The translations under genes were made by a program, and so were the position numbers. This document shows, one piece after another, positions 35,601 to 46,750 of a stretch of 64,000 bases of DNA. Position 1 is the stretch's first letter, and every line of letters starts with the position of its first letter. Below the pieces are notes generated by a model. That model was not told where the DNA came from and did not search any database. It saw nothing but the letters and a program-made list of their open reading frames with translations. Origin of the DNA: Phoronis australis (taxonomy: Eukaryota > Phoronida > Phoronidae). The stretch spans positions 688,948-752,947 of the forward strand of contig NMRA01000154.1 in NCBI GenBank assembly GCA_002633005.1, read 5' to 3'.

Positions 35601-38600
35601 TCCCGACTTCTCAAAAAATGATTTTAAGTCTACTGAACATAACGAAGTCATGAATTGCCAAATGTAACGATCACTTAGACTTGTTATCTGAATTTCATGT
35701 ATTTAACCACCCGAATCCTTCGTTAATTCAAACAGCACCCTCTCGTAACGGTGTTCCGTTAAGTGTACTCTCTGGGACCTGGGCAGTTACTGCAATTGAC
35801 CGTTCCTCGTTCACTGTTTTCTTGCAGTGATGCAGGTGGTGCAAAAAGGCTTCTTTATGTATTATTTGACGGGCCTTTGTCAAGAGTGTTTAAAGCCTAT
35901 CTTTAACGGTATCACATGTAAATTTGGTTCCTACAGTATGTTAAGAGCATTGGTTTGAGCCCACTAGTGCCACAAATTGCCAGATATAACGAACTATTAT
36001 TCGTATTGGCTCGCTTTTGTCTACGTCACCGCGAGAATCACCTTTTAATTCAATCAGCTGCGAATAGCACCTGCATGCAATGATGTTTTATTCAGTCCCC
36101 TATTCAATACAACCTTTTGTTGTTTGTGCTGGAATCTTGCGGTGACGCAACAGGGCACGAAAAGGCAGCTTCACTTATCATTTGATGGGCTTACACTTGC
36201 GCGATTGAACTCTCGTTTTCTTATTTTACCAAGGCTTCGCTAGGACTATCTGGTTAGCCTAATACATCTAAAGTAACAAAATTTCGTTGAAGTTAGGCTT
36301 TAAATTGTGTTGCTAAAGCTCCGTGAGGACTACAAGGACTGTCCAATTTTTCTAGACTGACAAAAATCCGTTCGAGGAAAGCTTTGAACGTCACGTCCAG
36401 CTTAATGGCCATCTCCTAGTTTTTAGTTCCACAACACTTGCCAAATATATATTATGCTTTGAATTGCGGAAATATATGGTGTACTTTAAAACTGCGTGAG
36501 CCACTACGAAAAGCAGTGTATGCTCTTGTGTCGCTTTTAAGGCTGTTGGTCAGTTCATCTGTGTTTAAAGATATGAAAAAGCAATAAGTGAAATGTTAAA
36601 TCTGGTCTTTCCACGTCAATTTTTACTTGAAAAATGTTCAAGTCTCTCCCTGAAGCTCGTTTCATTCAGTTGTGAATAGTTGCTGCAGGCACACATTTTT
36701 GTTATGTGTGTATGTGCTCTCCTGGAGAAAACCAGTTAGCACCAGTTAACATGTATGGCAAGCCAGACGGTGCAATGGTTGACACCAGGTCACATGTGTT
36801 TCTACATAGGCGGTGCAGAACGCTGAGCTATTGAATGATTCATACCAAATGCTTGTCGAAGCATCTCATCTCTTCACAATCTTTTGTTCTATCCACGTCA
36901 CTAACTTGTTCTATCCAGGTCTTGAGGCCATTTTGTAACGTGTGCTATCCATGTTTCAGGGCTCAGTGTCTGGTTCTGTCCAGGCTACAGATCGGCTGAT
37001 GAGAGAACTGCGAGATATCTACCGGTCAGACAGCTACAAAAGAGAGGGTTACGTTGTCGAACTTGTCGACGATAGCCTCTATGACTGGATAGTCAAATTA
37101 AAAAAGCAAGTACCAATTACATGACTAAACAAGATACATGAGTGATCTATTGTTGGCGAGATTCTCACTAGGGAAATATGTATCACTTCTCCATCAACAA
37201 CTCCACCTGTTGGTTAAAGTCTATCTTGAGCAGTAACAAGTGTAAATTTGGTTCCTACAGAATTATAAGAGAATCGCCATGAGCCCACTAGTTCCGTAAA
37301 TTGTCAAATGTAACGAACTGTTAGGTGGATTGGCTTGCTTTTGTCTATGTCACCTCGAGAATCACCTTTTAATTCAAACTGCTGCAAATAACACCTGCAC
37401 GCAATAGTGTTCTATTCACACCTCTATTCAATTTAACTGGTTTTGGCCTTTTGTTGTTTTGCCTGGGATCTCGCGGTGACGCAACATGACACGAAAAGGC
37501 AACTTCACCAATCATTTGACAAGCCTTCCTTTGCGTGATTGAACTCTCGTTTTCTTATTTTGCAAGGGCTTTGCTAGAACTACCTACTATAGTTAAGCCA
37601 ATAAGCCTAAAATAACAAAGTTCCGTTGAAATTAGGCTTTAAGTCACAAGTTATGGTGAATTTCTGTCGATCCATTGCATAAATTGCTTATATGCCTTGT
37701 GTCTTGTTTTGCCTTGCGCGGTTTTTGAAGGTAATTGCTTCTGTTGTAAGGATCTTGTGTGTCAACCACTTTAACTATTGCATGTATGTGAGAAAACCAA
37801 TATTTTTGGGGTTTACACAAAAAAACAAGATGAACCCAAATTTATTTTCTCAAGCAGGTCATTGTGTTGGCTCGGCGAGAAAAGAAAATCTCCATGGCTG
37901 TATGCGTAATTAATAATGTCTAGAGGAGCATTAATTAAACATTAAATATCATTGAAATATATTTGAGATGATCAATGGGTAGTTTTTGTAAATGTGACCC
38001 TGAAAAGGTTGTCTCAGGCCTGTGTAAGCTGGTTGCATCCCAGTCATGCTGGTCATTTAAAGCTTATTTCGTTATTTTCCAGAGTGGACCCAGACAGTCC
38101 ATTGTACAGTGATCTCCGGGTGCTGCAAGAAAAGGAGGGCCGAGACTATATAGCTTTAAATATTCAGTTTATGGTACTGGTCACGTGTGATGGAATGTCT
38201 TGATTGTAGTGCACCCACATATGTTTATGTCGTCATCTCTGTCCGTTCTGTGTGCAATGCTATATCTCCAAATCCCTTTGGTGTATTTTCATTAAATTTT
38301 CCAGACAAGTCCCTTTCATGGATGGGATGACAGGATCGAAATTTCAAACAAATTTGACTAGCAAAGTATCCCCTATTGGCAGTTTTAGTTTTTTATGTTC
38401 GTCTCTGTTTCTTTGGTGTTCCTTAACGGAAAATTTGGCATATAGTTATCTGTTAGGGAGATGACGCCAGCTTCCTGTTTTCAAGTGGACTTGACATATT
38501 TTGCGCCATGCATCTAATGATCATTTTTACTGTTTTTGATTCTTTCGGCCAAACCAATCTAAGAATGATCATAAAAACTGGCATATGTGTTTCTACTAGG

Positions 38601-41600
38601 AAAGGACGTTTGACGATAATTTTTGGATGGCTTTGACTACTCTGGCAACTCCTAGTGGAAGTTTTGGCTTTTTACATCCTGAGTTGATTCTCCTAAACCC
38701 TCTACAGGATCTTTTTGAAATTTGTTAAATAAATTTCAATGAACACGACAATGGACGACGACGACTTGTGAACATGTGTGACTACTACTGAGGCCCCTAT
38801 TGGCAGTTTTCATTTTCTTAAGATCTTGGTAGGCATGCTCTTATTGAGGAGAGCATTGCTGATTTGCTATGCAGCCGATAGTCTTTTAAGTTCACTTGCG
38901 CCGGTTTCTTTATTGGGATTGTTTCACATATTAGCAGCAGTGCTACATGTGGTGTTCACTGTGGGCGCATATCAAGGCTCTGTGTTGCTCTTGTTTTTAA
39001 TGTTTTATACAGGACTTGGAATTTTCCTCTTTTAAGAGGGTTTCTTCTTTTTTGGCTTCGATTTCCGCTTATTTGATTGCGATTTCCTCTTTCTTCGTCT
39101 TTTTTATCATTATTTTGACCTTACTTATGCAAAAACGTTTATTTCATAAATTTTACACCACTAGAAATATTTCCATCACACCAGCCTATTTATTTATGGA
39201 ACGATACAACATCTGGAAAGTTGTCCTCTTTTTTGTCTTTGGTCATTCCAGGCCCTGATGGTAGTAGTAGCAAACCTCAGAATGCATTGACAAGTGTTTC
39301 TTCTCACTTTGCTGAAGTGTGCATAACATGGCTAAAACTTTGCAAAGTACGAGTTAGGCAGCAGTGATGGTAATCAATTTAATGTGTGCTGTAGTTGTTA
39401 ATTGATCAAAAGTAATTTCCTGTTGTGATAACTAAAAGCAACATAAATTCTTTCTCACAATAGTCATCTGTCATGACTGGTAGATACGTGGAAAGCAAAC
39501 GAGGCAAATATGCTATTCTTTTGTCAGATTTTTAGTGAGATCATAAGTCTTCACTCGTCTTTTATTTTGCAAAGTACTTGTTGTGATACAGAAACAGAAT
39601 TTTGTCGTCAAGCATGTACTGACAAAATACGATTGTAAATTTTCAATCTATTTATCAAAACAATGCATATGCTCAGTACTGCGGTCAGTGGATCAACGCT
39701 AGCATTTAGTGAAGCCATTTTTCTTGATAATTTATGAGGTTCAGTGTTCTCTGTATATTTCCTAGATGGTCACGCCATATATAGAGAGCTGTTGACCAGC
39801 CCTTCATACATTTTGGCTGGTCACTTCATTTATAGAGAGGTTGTGACTTCTATTCACCTTTATCAAACATGTCTCCATCTGTATCCTAATTATTTCTCAG
39901 GACACCTTCCCGTTCGAGCCTCCATTTGTTCGTGTGATCAGTCCAGTCATCAATGGAGGCTATGTGCTAGGTGGTGGCGCCATCTGTATGGAGTTACTGA
40001 CACCTCACGTAAGTGATTACCACGGCTGGCACACTGTGATTGGCAGGAAACTACAGGCCGAGACTGCTGAATGTTTCATCAACAGCAAATTGAATTATCA
40101 TTTTTACCGGGTCTTTGTTGCATTAAGAATGTTCCTGTGTCATAGGTTGTTAATGTCGTGCGGGTAGCTCCCTCTTATGATTAGTTTTGACATGTTTTAT
40201 CAGTGTTTGGTAACGACTATTAAACATTTCTTCAAAGGTCACAAATGACTTCTAATCTGAATGAGGTACAACTGCAGACCAATTTGGTAGCAGTAAAGGG
40301 TTTTCTTCAAAAGTTGAATATTGACTGTTGTTGACATGGAAACTGAATCTAAACACGTGTAGTTGAACTTTTTGATAGTCTGACGTTTGCATAAATATGA
40401 AAACATGAATGTGTAATACTTACCGTCACCTAAATTCTGTGCCTTCTCTGTCTCCTGTAGGGATGGAGCAGTGCCTATAGCTTGGAGAATGTCATCCTAC
40501 AAATCGCAGCTACCCTAGTGAAGGGAAAAGCCCGAATACAGTTCAGTTCCTCCAAGGTAACCTGCCTGCCTCTCATCCACTCAAAGATGTCTCTACTGCC
40601 ATCATTTATGAATCATCTTGTTACAAGCACTGCCTGTATACTTGGAATGACTTGTTAAATTTTTATTGAAATTTTGGTGGAAACTCCAAAAAACGGATGG
40701 AAAGTATTGAATAATTTTGGTGATGGGCAATATTGGCCATCTCAAATTCAAATATTACTAGACAATTAATCGTGTCCGAAATTCTGAAATTAACATGTTA
40801 CGATACAGGCTACTCATGTTTCAATTTGCCATTTATACTCAACACTTCACTTGTTGGAAACATTGCCGACTTTTAGTGATTTGGTACCGTGATAACAAAC
40901 TGAAACAATCCTGTAAACCAATAGCACTCTTCGAGGTATGGCCCAGGTCAGACGGTGGTAGTGTCTGCCTGCGAGGAACTCGCAAGTTGAATAGACACAT
41001 AGATTTGTGCTGGTTATGGATTGCTTTAACCAATCACAGTGAACCAAGTATTAAACTCGTACAATGTTATAAAAAGGCCATGTTTCTACTAATTCTTAAT
41101 ACGGTTAACTTACGAAGCTTTCTGGTGGAAAAGCATATTTATTGTCGTGTAACGCGTCCTGATTATGCAATAGAAATTTCTGATGATGTCACATTGGTTT
41201 GTGGCTAGCATATTCAGGACACCACTTGTCACTGTTAAGTACATTCAGGTCATCACTGGTCAATGTTAGGAACATTCAGGTCACCACTGGTCAGTGTTAA
41301 GGACATTCAGGTCGCCACTGGTCAGTGTTAAGGACATTCAGGTCGCCACTGGTCAGTGTTAAGTACATTCAGGTCACCACTCGTCAGTGTTTAGTACATT
41401 CAGGTCACCAAGGGTCAGTGCCTAGCATGTTTAGATCATGGATGTTTGTGCACTAGGTCCCTCCAGGTAATGGAGACTTGGAAAACATCTAGTAATGGCC
41501 TGTGTCAATTAGCATCTCGTTTTGGTATCGGAAAGGAAAGCATAAAAAATGGCGATAAAAGTAACCGTATCAATTGCCAAACGATGGCAAGGTGCCATTT

Positions 41601-43248
41601 GTCAAATGCATGGTATTTTTTGAGCTTGTGCTGATGTTAATATGCTTTGGCAGCTGGCTTGCAATTTGCGAAAAAGTTAATTTTAGTCACTTGTACTTCA
41701 TGCTTCAACAGGAACAAGCTAAGCAAATGTAACTAACGCAGAATTGTTGTGAAAAGAGAAGCGTCAAATGTTGCACAATGAAGTCATGAAATCGTAATAC
41801 CTGTCACGGACAGGATCATTGGGGATATGCTGGTGCATTAATCCCCTCCCCAGACCATCCCCGTGACAGCAGAAGGCGCAGAACTCCCGGGCTGACGTTG
41901 AAATCGTGTTTACTCTGAGTTAAGAAATATGACCGCTTTCAGTAGTCACTCGGAAATTCGGCTGAGAATTTGACGAGAATATATTTTCTCATTCTTTGAA
42001 ATTCATAATGCTGTCTTCCCAATATTTCAAACTATCTGTTCCAGGGTCAGTACAGTCTAGCCAGAGCCAAGCAGTCTTTCAAATCTCTTGTGCGAATTCA
42101 TGAGAAAAACGGTAAGTTCAGGACATGGTTTTGTAAAACCTACTCTCATATCAAATGCTGGTTTGGCTGTATTTTTGTATTCGCATTGACTTGCCGACAA
42201 GCTGCATTATTTATGATAAAAATTCTCCAGTTTGGGATAGTGGAAAACTGACTATATCGCTCAAAGTTATAGCTTGTGCCAAATTTGAGAGATTTTCAAT
42301 ATTGGGTGTCCCAAATTTAAGGATACTGGCAGCAGTTGTCACTGGCGTTCAGATGATGGCGTAACTGTTTTTGGATGTCCAAATTCATTTTCTGACCCAG
42401 TTTATGCAAAAACATGCAGTGATCACAGTTTCAGAGAAACGATACATGCAAAAATCACCCGTGTCCCAACTTTCAGAATCGGGGAAAATTCCATTTCATC
42501 CAGGATTCTGGGTCCCAAATTTTGTGAGTCTGTCCCAAAGCGGAAAATTTGTTGCCCGTATGTATGCACTCTCAAAGTCAAAATCCCACTTGAGGAGAGA
42601 CACAACTCTACCATCCATGTATGGTTTAGAATGTCGGATATTCACTATCAGATGAAGCTGAAGACATTTGAGCCTCAATGTTATTACATGGCACTGATGT
42701 CTTCAGCTAATTAAATCCTCGTGTTTGTGTTTGCCTCCTTGGAACTGGCCATATAAGTATCATACATTGTAGTGTTGGCTGGAAGGAAAGCCGTTTCATT
42801 GTGAGTCTCTCTCTATAAAGCTGTTTTTAAGATAAACGCAAGAAAAACCAGCACACAGTCATGTTTTTGAAAATTAACGTAATGTTTTTTGAAAATTCAA
42901 ATAAGTTTTGGAGGAATATGGAGAAGTGATACGCAGTGCCAGATTCTAGTGAAATTTATATCAGTGTCGAGCTTTTTCATCCAAGATAAATTGGTAAGGT
43001 TTTGATTGGTAAAATCAATAACCGTGTTGGCGCAATGAGGTTTTAAATGAGTACAGTATTACTGCCCTAGTCTTGCCCCAATAGCCGCTCAACTTCAACA
43101 CTGTCTGGGAGATAAAGCTATCTTTACCATCTGATGGTCAGGTTGGAATGAATTCAGACATTGCGGTGATGAGTGGTCAACAGCCTTGGTAGTTCTGTAA
43201 ATGGTGTTTTTTGCAGGCTGGTTCACACCTCCAAAAGAGGACGGATAA
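29475..43248 (+). CDS. UBE2Q: UBE2Q-family ubiquitin-conjugating enzyme E2
   Basis: Eleven exons join in phase to 1086 nt (361 aa): 29475-29636, 32436-32540, 33692-33781, 34207-34298, 35068-35164, 36960-37105, 38083-38173, 39901-40008, 40461-40556, 42045-42111, 43217-43248. The product is an E2, which takes ubiquitin from E1 as a thioester and passes it on to targets. Residues about 1-90 form the N-terminal RWD-like region ([34 protein letters not shown]). An acidic stretch follows ([20 protein letters not shown]). The UBC fold runs from about 182 ([20 protein letters not shown]) to the end. The active-site cysteine should be Cys290 in [13 protein letters not shown]. The C-terminus WFTPPKEDG is typical of the family. 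Human UBE2Q2 has 375 aa, so the model appears complete. It probably stands for both vertebrate UBE2Q1 and UBE2Q2. Confidence 0.95.
29923..31975. mobile_element. Non-autonomous hAT-like element in UBE2Q intron 1
   Basis: 2053 bp with CAGGG...CCCTG ends and TAAAA directly flanking both sides (29918-29922; 31976-31980). Both ends hold clustered GGCGAG/CTCGCC words (for example CTCGCCAGCTGGGCGAG at the left; TGGCGACTGGGCGAGTGG at the right), like the subterminal repeats bound by hAT transposases. No long frame inside, so a transposase would have to come from elsewhere. Confidence 0.7.
32436..32540 (+). CDS. UBE2Q: UBE2Q exon 2
   Basis: Acceptor CTACCACAG; reads [20 protein letters not shown] and onward to ENYN; donor GTAAGT, phase 0. 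Confidence 0.95.
33099..33342 (+). mobile_element. CATGCGCGCACCCAG MITE, copy d, in UBE2Q intron 2
   Basis: Inverted ends CATGCGCGCACCCAGCC and CTGGGTGCGCGCATG; same orientation as copies b and c. Confidence 0.85.
33458..33673 (+). repeat. 27-bp minisatellite, eight units, before UBE2Q exon 3
   Basis: Units read TAGCATATCTAATGAGGGTC then AATTCAC. 8 x 27 bp; only the first and fifth units vary at several positions. Frames are open on both strands because 27 is a multiple of three. Confidence 0.95.
33692..33781 (+). CDS. UBE2Q: UBE2Q exon 3
   Basis: Reads [20 protein letters not shown] and ends LATGQ; acceptor TTAAAACAG, donor GTATGA. The 27-bp minisatellite ends 18 bp before it. Confidence 0.9.
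33889..34090 (+). mobile_element. CAGGGCTTGGAAT MITE, truncated copy, UBE2Q intron 3
   Basis: Left end CAGGGCTTGGAATTTTCCTC; the matching right end is missing. Related to 39010-39257 and 45399-45647. Confidence 0.7.
34207..34298 (+). CDS. UBE2Q: UBE2Q exon 4 (acidic)
   Basis: Acceptor TATTTCAG; reads [20 protein letters not shown], then [10 protein letters not shown]; donor GT|GTGAGT, phase 2. Confidence 0.9.
35068..35164 (+). CDS. UBE2Q: UBE2Q exon 5
   Basis: Acceptor CTTTCAG; reads [20 protein letters not shown] and ends QDYLK; donor GTATGC, phase 0. Confidence 0.9.
35252..35304. repeat. GT/GC microsatellite
   Basis: Run of GTGTGTGTGCGTGTGCGCG type in intron 5 of UBE2Q. Confidence 0.9.
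35918..36305 (+). repeat. Intronic direct repeat, copy 1 (UBE2Q intron 5)
   Basis: Matches 37240-37645: GTAAATTTGGTTCCTACAG, GAGAATCACCTTTTAATTCA, GATTGAACTCTCGTTTTCTT. A more diverged third copy seems to lie at about 35640-35900. Confidence 0.8.
36960..37105 (+). CDS. UBE2Q: UBE2Q exon 6, GC donor
   Basis: Reads [35 protein letters not shown]. Only the donor AA|GCAAGT gives the phase needed to read on to [11 protein letters not shown] in exon 7; the nearby GTACCA would shift the frame. Confidence 0.95.
37240..37645 (+). repeat. Intronic direct repeat, copy 2 (UBE2Q intron 6)
   Basis: Same orientation as 35918-36305; the pair brackets exon 6. Confidence 0.8.
38083..38173 (+). CDS. UBE2Q: UBE2Q exon 7
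   Basis: Acceptor ATTTTCCAG; reads [20 protein letters not shown] and ends NIQFM; donor ATG|GTACTG, phase 0. Confidence 0.9.
38250..38830 (-). repeat. GCCACTAGGGG dispersed repeat, inverted pieces (UBE2Q intron 7)
   Basis: On the minus strand the stretch reads AAAAAACTAAAACTGCCAAT, AGGGG near 38370 and a second such piece near 38800, matching the copies at 51840, 53370, 60340 and 63096. Confidence 0.55.
39010..39257 (+). mobile_element. CAGGACTTGGAAT MITE, full copy, UBE2Q intron 7
   Basis: 248 bp, ends CAGGACTTGGAATTTTCC and CATTCCAGGCCCTG. No target duplication was recognised. Confidence 0.75.
39901..40008 (+). CDS. UBE2Q: UBE2Q exon 8, active site
   Basis: Acceptor TTTCTCAG; reads [20 protein letters not shown] and then [13 protein letters not shown] with the presumed catalytic cysteine; donor GTAAGT. 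Confidence 0.95.
40461..40556 (+). CDS. UBE2Q: UBE2Q exon 9
   Basis: Acceptor CTCCTGTAG; reads [32 protein letters not shown]; donor GTAACC. Confidence 0.95.
41211..41426 (+). repeat. 31-bp minisatellite, seven units, UBE2Q intron 9
   Basis: Units read ACATTCAGGTCACCACTGGT then CAGTGTTAAGG, with the outer units more diverged than the middle ones. Confidence 0.9.
42045..42111 (+). CDS. UBE2Q: UBE2Q exon 10
   Basis: Acceptor TGTTCCAG; reads GQYSLARAQ-like [22 protein letters not shown]; donor G|GTAAGT, phase 1. Confidence 0.95.
42112..43216. other. UBE2Q intron 10, nothing recognised
   Basis: No repeat family or coding sequence was identified. Confidence 0.35.
43217..43248 (+). CDS. UBE2Q: UBE2Q exon 11 and stop
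   Basis: Acceptor TTTTGCAG; reads [10 protein letters not shown] and stop TAA at 43246-43248. Confidence 0.95.
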
Positions 43249-43519
43249 CTCCGTGGACTGTGCGCAGACCGACTTGTTCAGCGTGGCTGATGTCTCATTT
43301 CTTTTGTATTGACACACATCGACTTTTTTCCGACACCAAGGAGTGGTTAGTTTCCATTGGTGCTTGATAGTCGGCCAAGCTCACAGTTACTATGGGGATA
43401 TATTGGCGGGTTTTGGCGTGGTGACATTCTTCAGGTGTGTTAACCAACAAATAGTGGTGCTTCATCCTACATGATGTGTATAGACTGCTGCTGTATTGGC
43501 CTCCTTGCAGTTAGAAGTT

Positions 43520-43746
43520 ATGCGCGCACTCAGAGGGGGTTCGAACGAGCCCCCCTATTTGGCGAAGTGGGCAAAAAGAAAAAGTAGAAAGTGGGACATA
43601 AGTCCACTAAAAAGGCAGGAACTACCAAATTTTGACGAATACACAATTCATAGCTGTGAACGTACCCCGTGAATCGTCCTGTTTTTAAGCGAAAGGTCCA
43701 CTCTCTAAAATTGGAGCCTCCCAATTTTTAGGCTGGGTGCGCGCAT
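43520..43746 (-). mobile_element. CATGCGCGCAC MITE, copy e
   Basis: Ends ATGCGCGCACTCAG and CTGGGTGCGCGCAT; inverted relative to copies b-d. Lies 270 bp past the UBE2Q stop. Confidence 0.8.
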
Positions 43747-43749
43747 GAA

Positions 43750-45398
43750 AGCATTTTGAGACGGCTCATTCAGAATCTTGTGATCGTAACAAAGTTGTTC
43801 ACTATGATTTTACTGGAACTTGAATGCTAGTTGTTTGTTCAAAATATTCCTTCCGCTTCTTTTCAATTAAAAAATTCATAAAAGGTATTCAACACTAATC
43901 CAGTCTAGTTTAAATTTATTACCAAATGGTGCTCTTTCGAGGTGAAAGTTGAATGATTTCAGAATAACGAGAACTAAATGTCAAGCATTCATAATAATTG
44001 TTGAATTTCTGGTTGCCTCTCTTGAACAGCATTATATAAATTTCCAGTAAACTAAACACAAACACATTTTAAGTTGTACGGTTTTTATGTTAATGAGGTC
44101 TCTTCATTTGTAATATGTGAAAATGAAGATATGTAGTGGTTCTTTAAAATGTGAAACTCTGCAGCGAATATAATTAAGTCTCAAAATTACAACCTTTGAA
44201 CTTTTTAATCATAACTCTCATTTTAGCATTAAAAAATGTACAGTTTGAGGGAAAGTAATATATTGCGTCATCAACTGGCCATTTTTATGGGGGAACCAGT
44301 GTCTATGTGGGTTTGTGGCAGGTGTAAAACTTTTTGAATTCTCTTTTGTTTTCGATTGTACCAACCAAATGCTGTTTTACATCAACAGTGCATTCCTAAT
44401 CGAGTGCATGTCCGTTTTGAGATGTCAAGGTCAAACACGACACACTTTAAGGTGACAACTCTCGTATGTGGCCTGGCACTGTTAGCATGTGACAAAATCT
44501 GCTCATGAAAAAGTTGGCAACTTTGACAATGCATAACATGACATGGAGTGAGGTGACTTGGGCAAATGTCCATGAATTATGGAGTGGGACGACATTGTTA
44601 TCTCCCCTGTGGAAAGTTTCACCGTAGGTCAACGGAACTTTGTCGCACTCCCCAAGTTTTAGACTCAAACTTTATCCGTTTTCTCAACTGGATGTCTCAA
44701 GATTTTCATGCTTTTCCCAAGTATACCATGTAAATGGTCACTGGTACCCATCATCACGCCCGATATTGGTCTGTCTAAGTCCAGACACAGCAATAGACAA
44801 ACAACTGCGTAATTTATGTGGGTTTGGTGTTGGCAAATAAGCTTGCACATTTCATAGTAGAGCTGTGAGACCAGCGTTTTTAAAAGGTCGATTAACATAA
44901 CCTAAGCAATCACTTGGTCACGAATTGTCTTGAAAGTATTTGTTACAAGGCCAAAGGAAGCATAGTTGGTACTGGGGTGTTTTTAAAAGCAGAATCTGAG
45001 GGGTTTTTTGTTGATCACTATTTCGGCAAAGAAAATCCACTCGCAGGATGCTTGGCAAATCTTGGCATTTCAAATCTTGCGTGAGTGGCATTGTGCAGCT
45101 TGCTGATAAAGAATGCAATATCTTCATTCTTGGCTGAAATTAAGATGTTTTTTAGTTAACGACTGCAGGTCTCAACATGAGTTGTGGGGGGGTGTACAGA
45201 CCAGGACCAACTATGTTTTGGTATAATAGACACAAGGGTCGTGCACAGCTAAGTTGTGATCTGTAAAACTGGAGCAGGGTGGTTCGACTGGTTTTTGGAG
45301 AAAAGTGAAGCCTTGGGTTTGTATTGTCCTGGGTCATGAATCGTGCATTGTCTGTTAACATAAATGGGACATTTCATCACTTGAATGCATTAAGTTAC
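43750..45398. other. Gene-free stretch
   Basis: AT-rich; includes possible UBE2Q 3' untranslated sequence (ATTAAA near 43867). No second gene was recognised. Confidence 0.35.
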
Positions 45399-45647
45399 CA
45401 GGACTTGGAATTTTCATTTTTAAGAGGATTTCCCCTTTTTGGTTTCAATTTCCTCTCATTTGAGTTCCAGTTTCCTCGTTTTTCTTTTTTATCATTATTC
45501 GGACTTTATTAATGCAAAAACATACATTTCTTGCAGTTAATCTTTTAACACAAAAATATTTCTATCACATAACCCTATTTGTGTGTTGAACGAAACACCA
45601 CCTGGAAAATTTTCTTCTTTTTTTGTCATGGGTCATTCCAAGCCCTG
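45399..45647 (+). mobile_element. CAGGACTTGGAAT MITE, full copy
   Basis: 249 bp, ends CAGGACTTGGAATTTTC and CATTCCAAGCCCTG. Third member of the family in this window, all in the same orientation. Confidence 0.75.
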
Positions 45648-46504
45648 TGTTAAACAGCTCTGGTTGTTTAGGAACTGTCTGTGTATGTCATGTACTAAAA
45701 TGTCCATTTAGACCTCCTCATGACTAGCCAGGCCTCTCACTGGGTGTACTGTGAGCGTTAAATGTTAAAATACACATTCTCTGTTATAATTCTTGTTCAT
45801 AACTCACTAACGTTTTACTCAAAGTTTTGTGTTCAGTTTTCTAGTCAAATATTGAAGGAACATGAAAATATGTGAAACAGTGTACCAGGAGAGACATCTG
45901 TTGTCAGATTGTCCATATATATTACTGGTAAACAGATGGACATTGAGTAAAAGTTGTGCAAGAATACTAACACTAGGCACAGTGCACAGAAGTTCCTATG
46001 AGTTGCTTATAACATCAAATAATAATACGTTATTTAGTGTATTGTATAGCAAAACGCTGACAATGTTACAAAAGTCTATATAATAATGCAAAGGACTGAC
46101 AATAATACAAAAGTCTATATAATACGTTATCTTTGGTGAAAACATCATGTATAATATTGCAGAAATACCCTAAAGACATAAACTTGCTCCATAACAAATC
46201 TGAACACCTGCATATGAATCCTGCTTAAACATCAACCCAAAAGCGTCCCTAGCTGTCCAGTGAAAACTATTTAATTGAAAAAATGCAAGAGAAACTCAAT
46301 GTTTTAACGCTGATTCATACATACAATTGGCTATGCACCGTATTGATAGCAATGTTCTAGTCAATATCACTAATGCCACAATGCACAAAAGATCACTAAG
46401 ATAAGTGGTTAGTGGTCAACTTTTGTAAGCATTGTAATGACCTACATAAAAACAGGGTGATCGTTACCGATCATTGTTGACAGAAGAGCCACAAGAATAA
46501 CACC
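45648..46504. other. Gene-free stretch
   Basis: No gene or clear repeat was recognised. Confidence 0.35.
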
Positions 46505-46750
46505 AATTAGGACAGCATGTCCTGATAGGACTAGACAGGTGACTTAGACTCAGAGCACACAGAGCCAGCCCAACCAGACGTGTACAGACAGCGTGTCCTG
46601 ACAACCAGACAAGTGACTGGGTTCAGGGCAAACAAGACACCATGTCCTGACATTACCAGACGGGTGACTAGGCTCAGAGCACACAGACAGCACAACCAGA
46701 CGTGTACACAGACGGCCTGTCCTGACGTGAGCAGGCAAGTGACTACAGAC
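46505..46750. repeat. Degenerate tandem repeat, ~60-bp unit
   Basis: Units share GTCCTGAC, CCAGACG/CCAGACA, GTGACT and CAGAGCACACAGA. The minus-strand frame over it (46550-46768) only reflects the repeat. Confidence 0.75.

Noticed and set aside
37106-37118. GT donor after AAGCAA as the end of UBE2Q exon 6
   Set aside because: It would put exon 7 out of frame and lose VDPDSPLY; the GC donor keeps the conserved sequence.
45399-45647. Target duplication for the CAGGACTTGGAAT MITE
   Set aside because: Flanks GTTAC and TGTTA do not match as direct repeats; no duplication could be claimed for this family.
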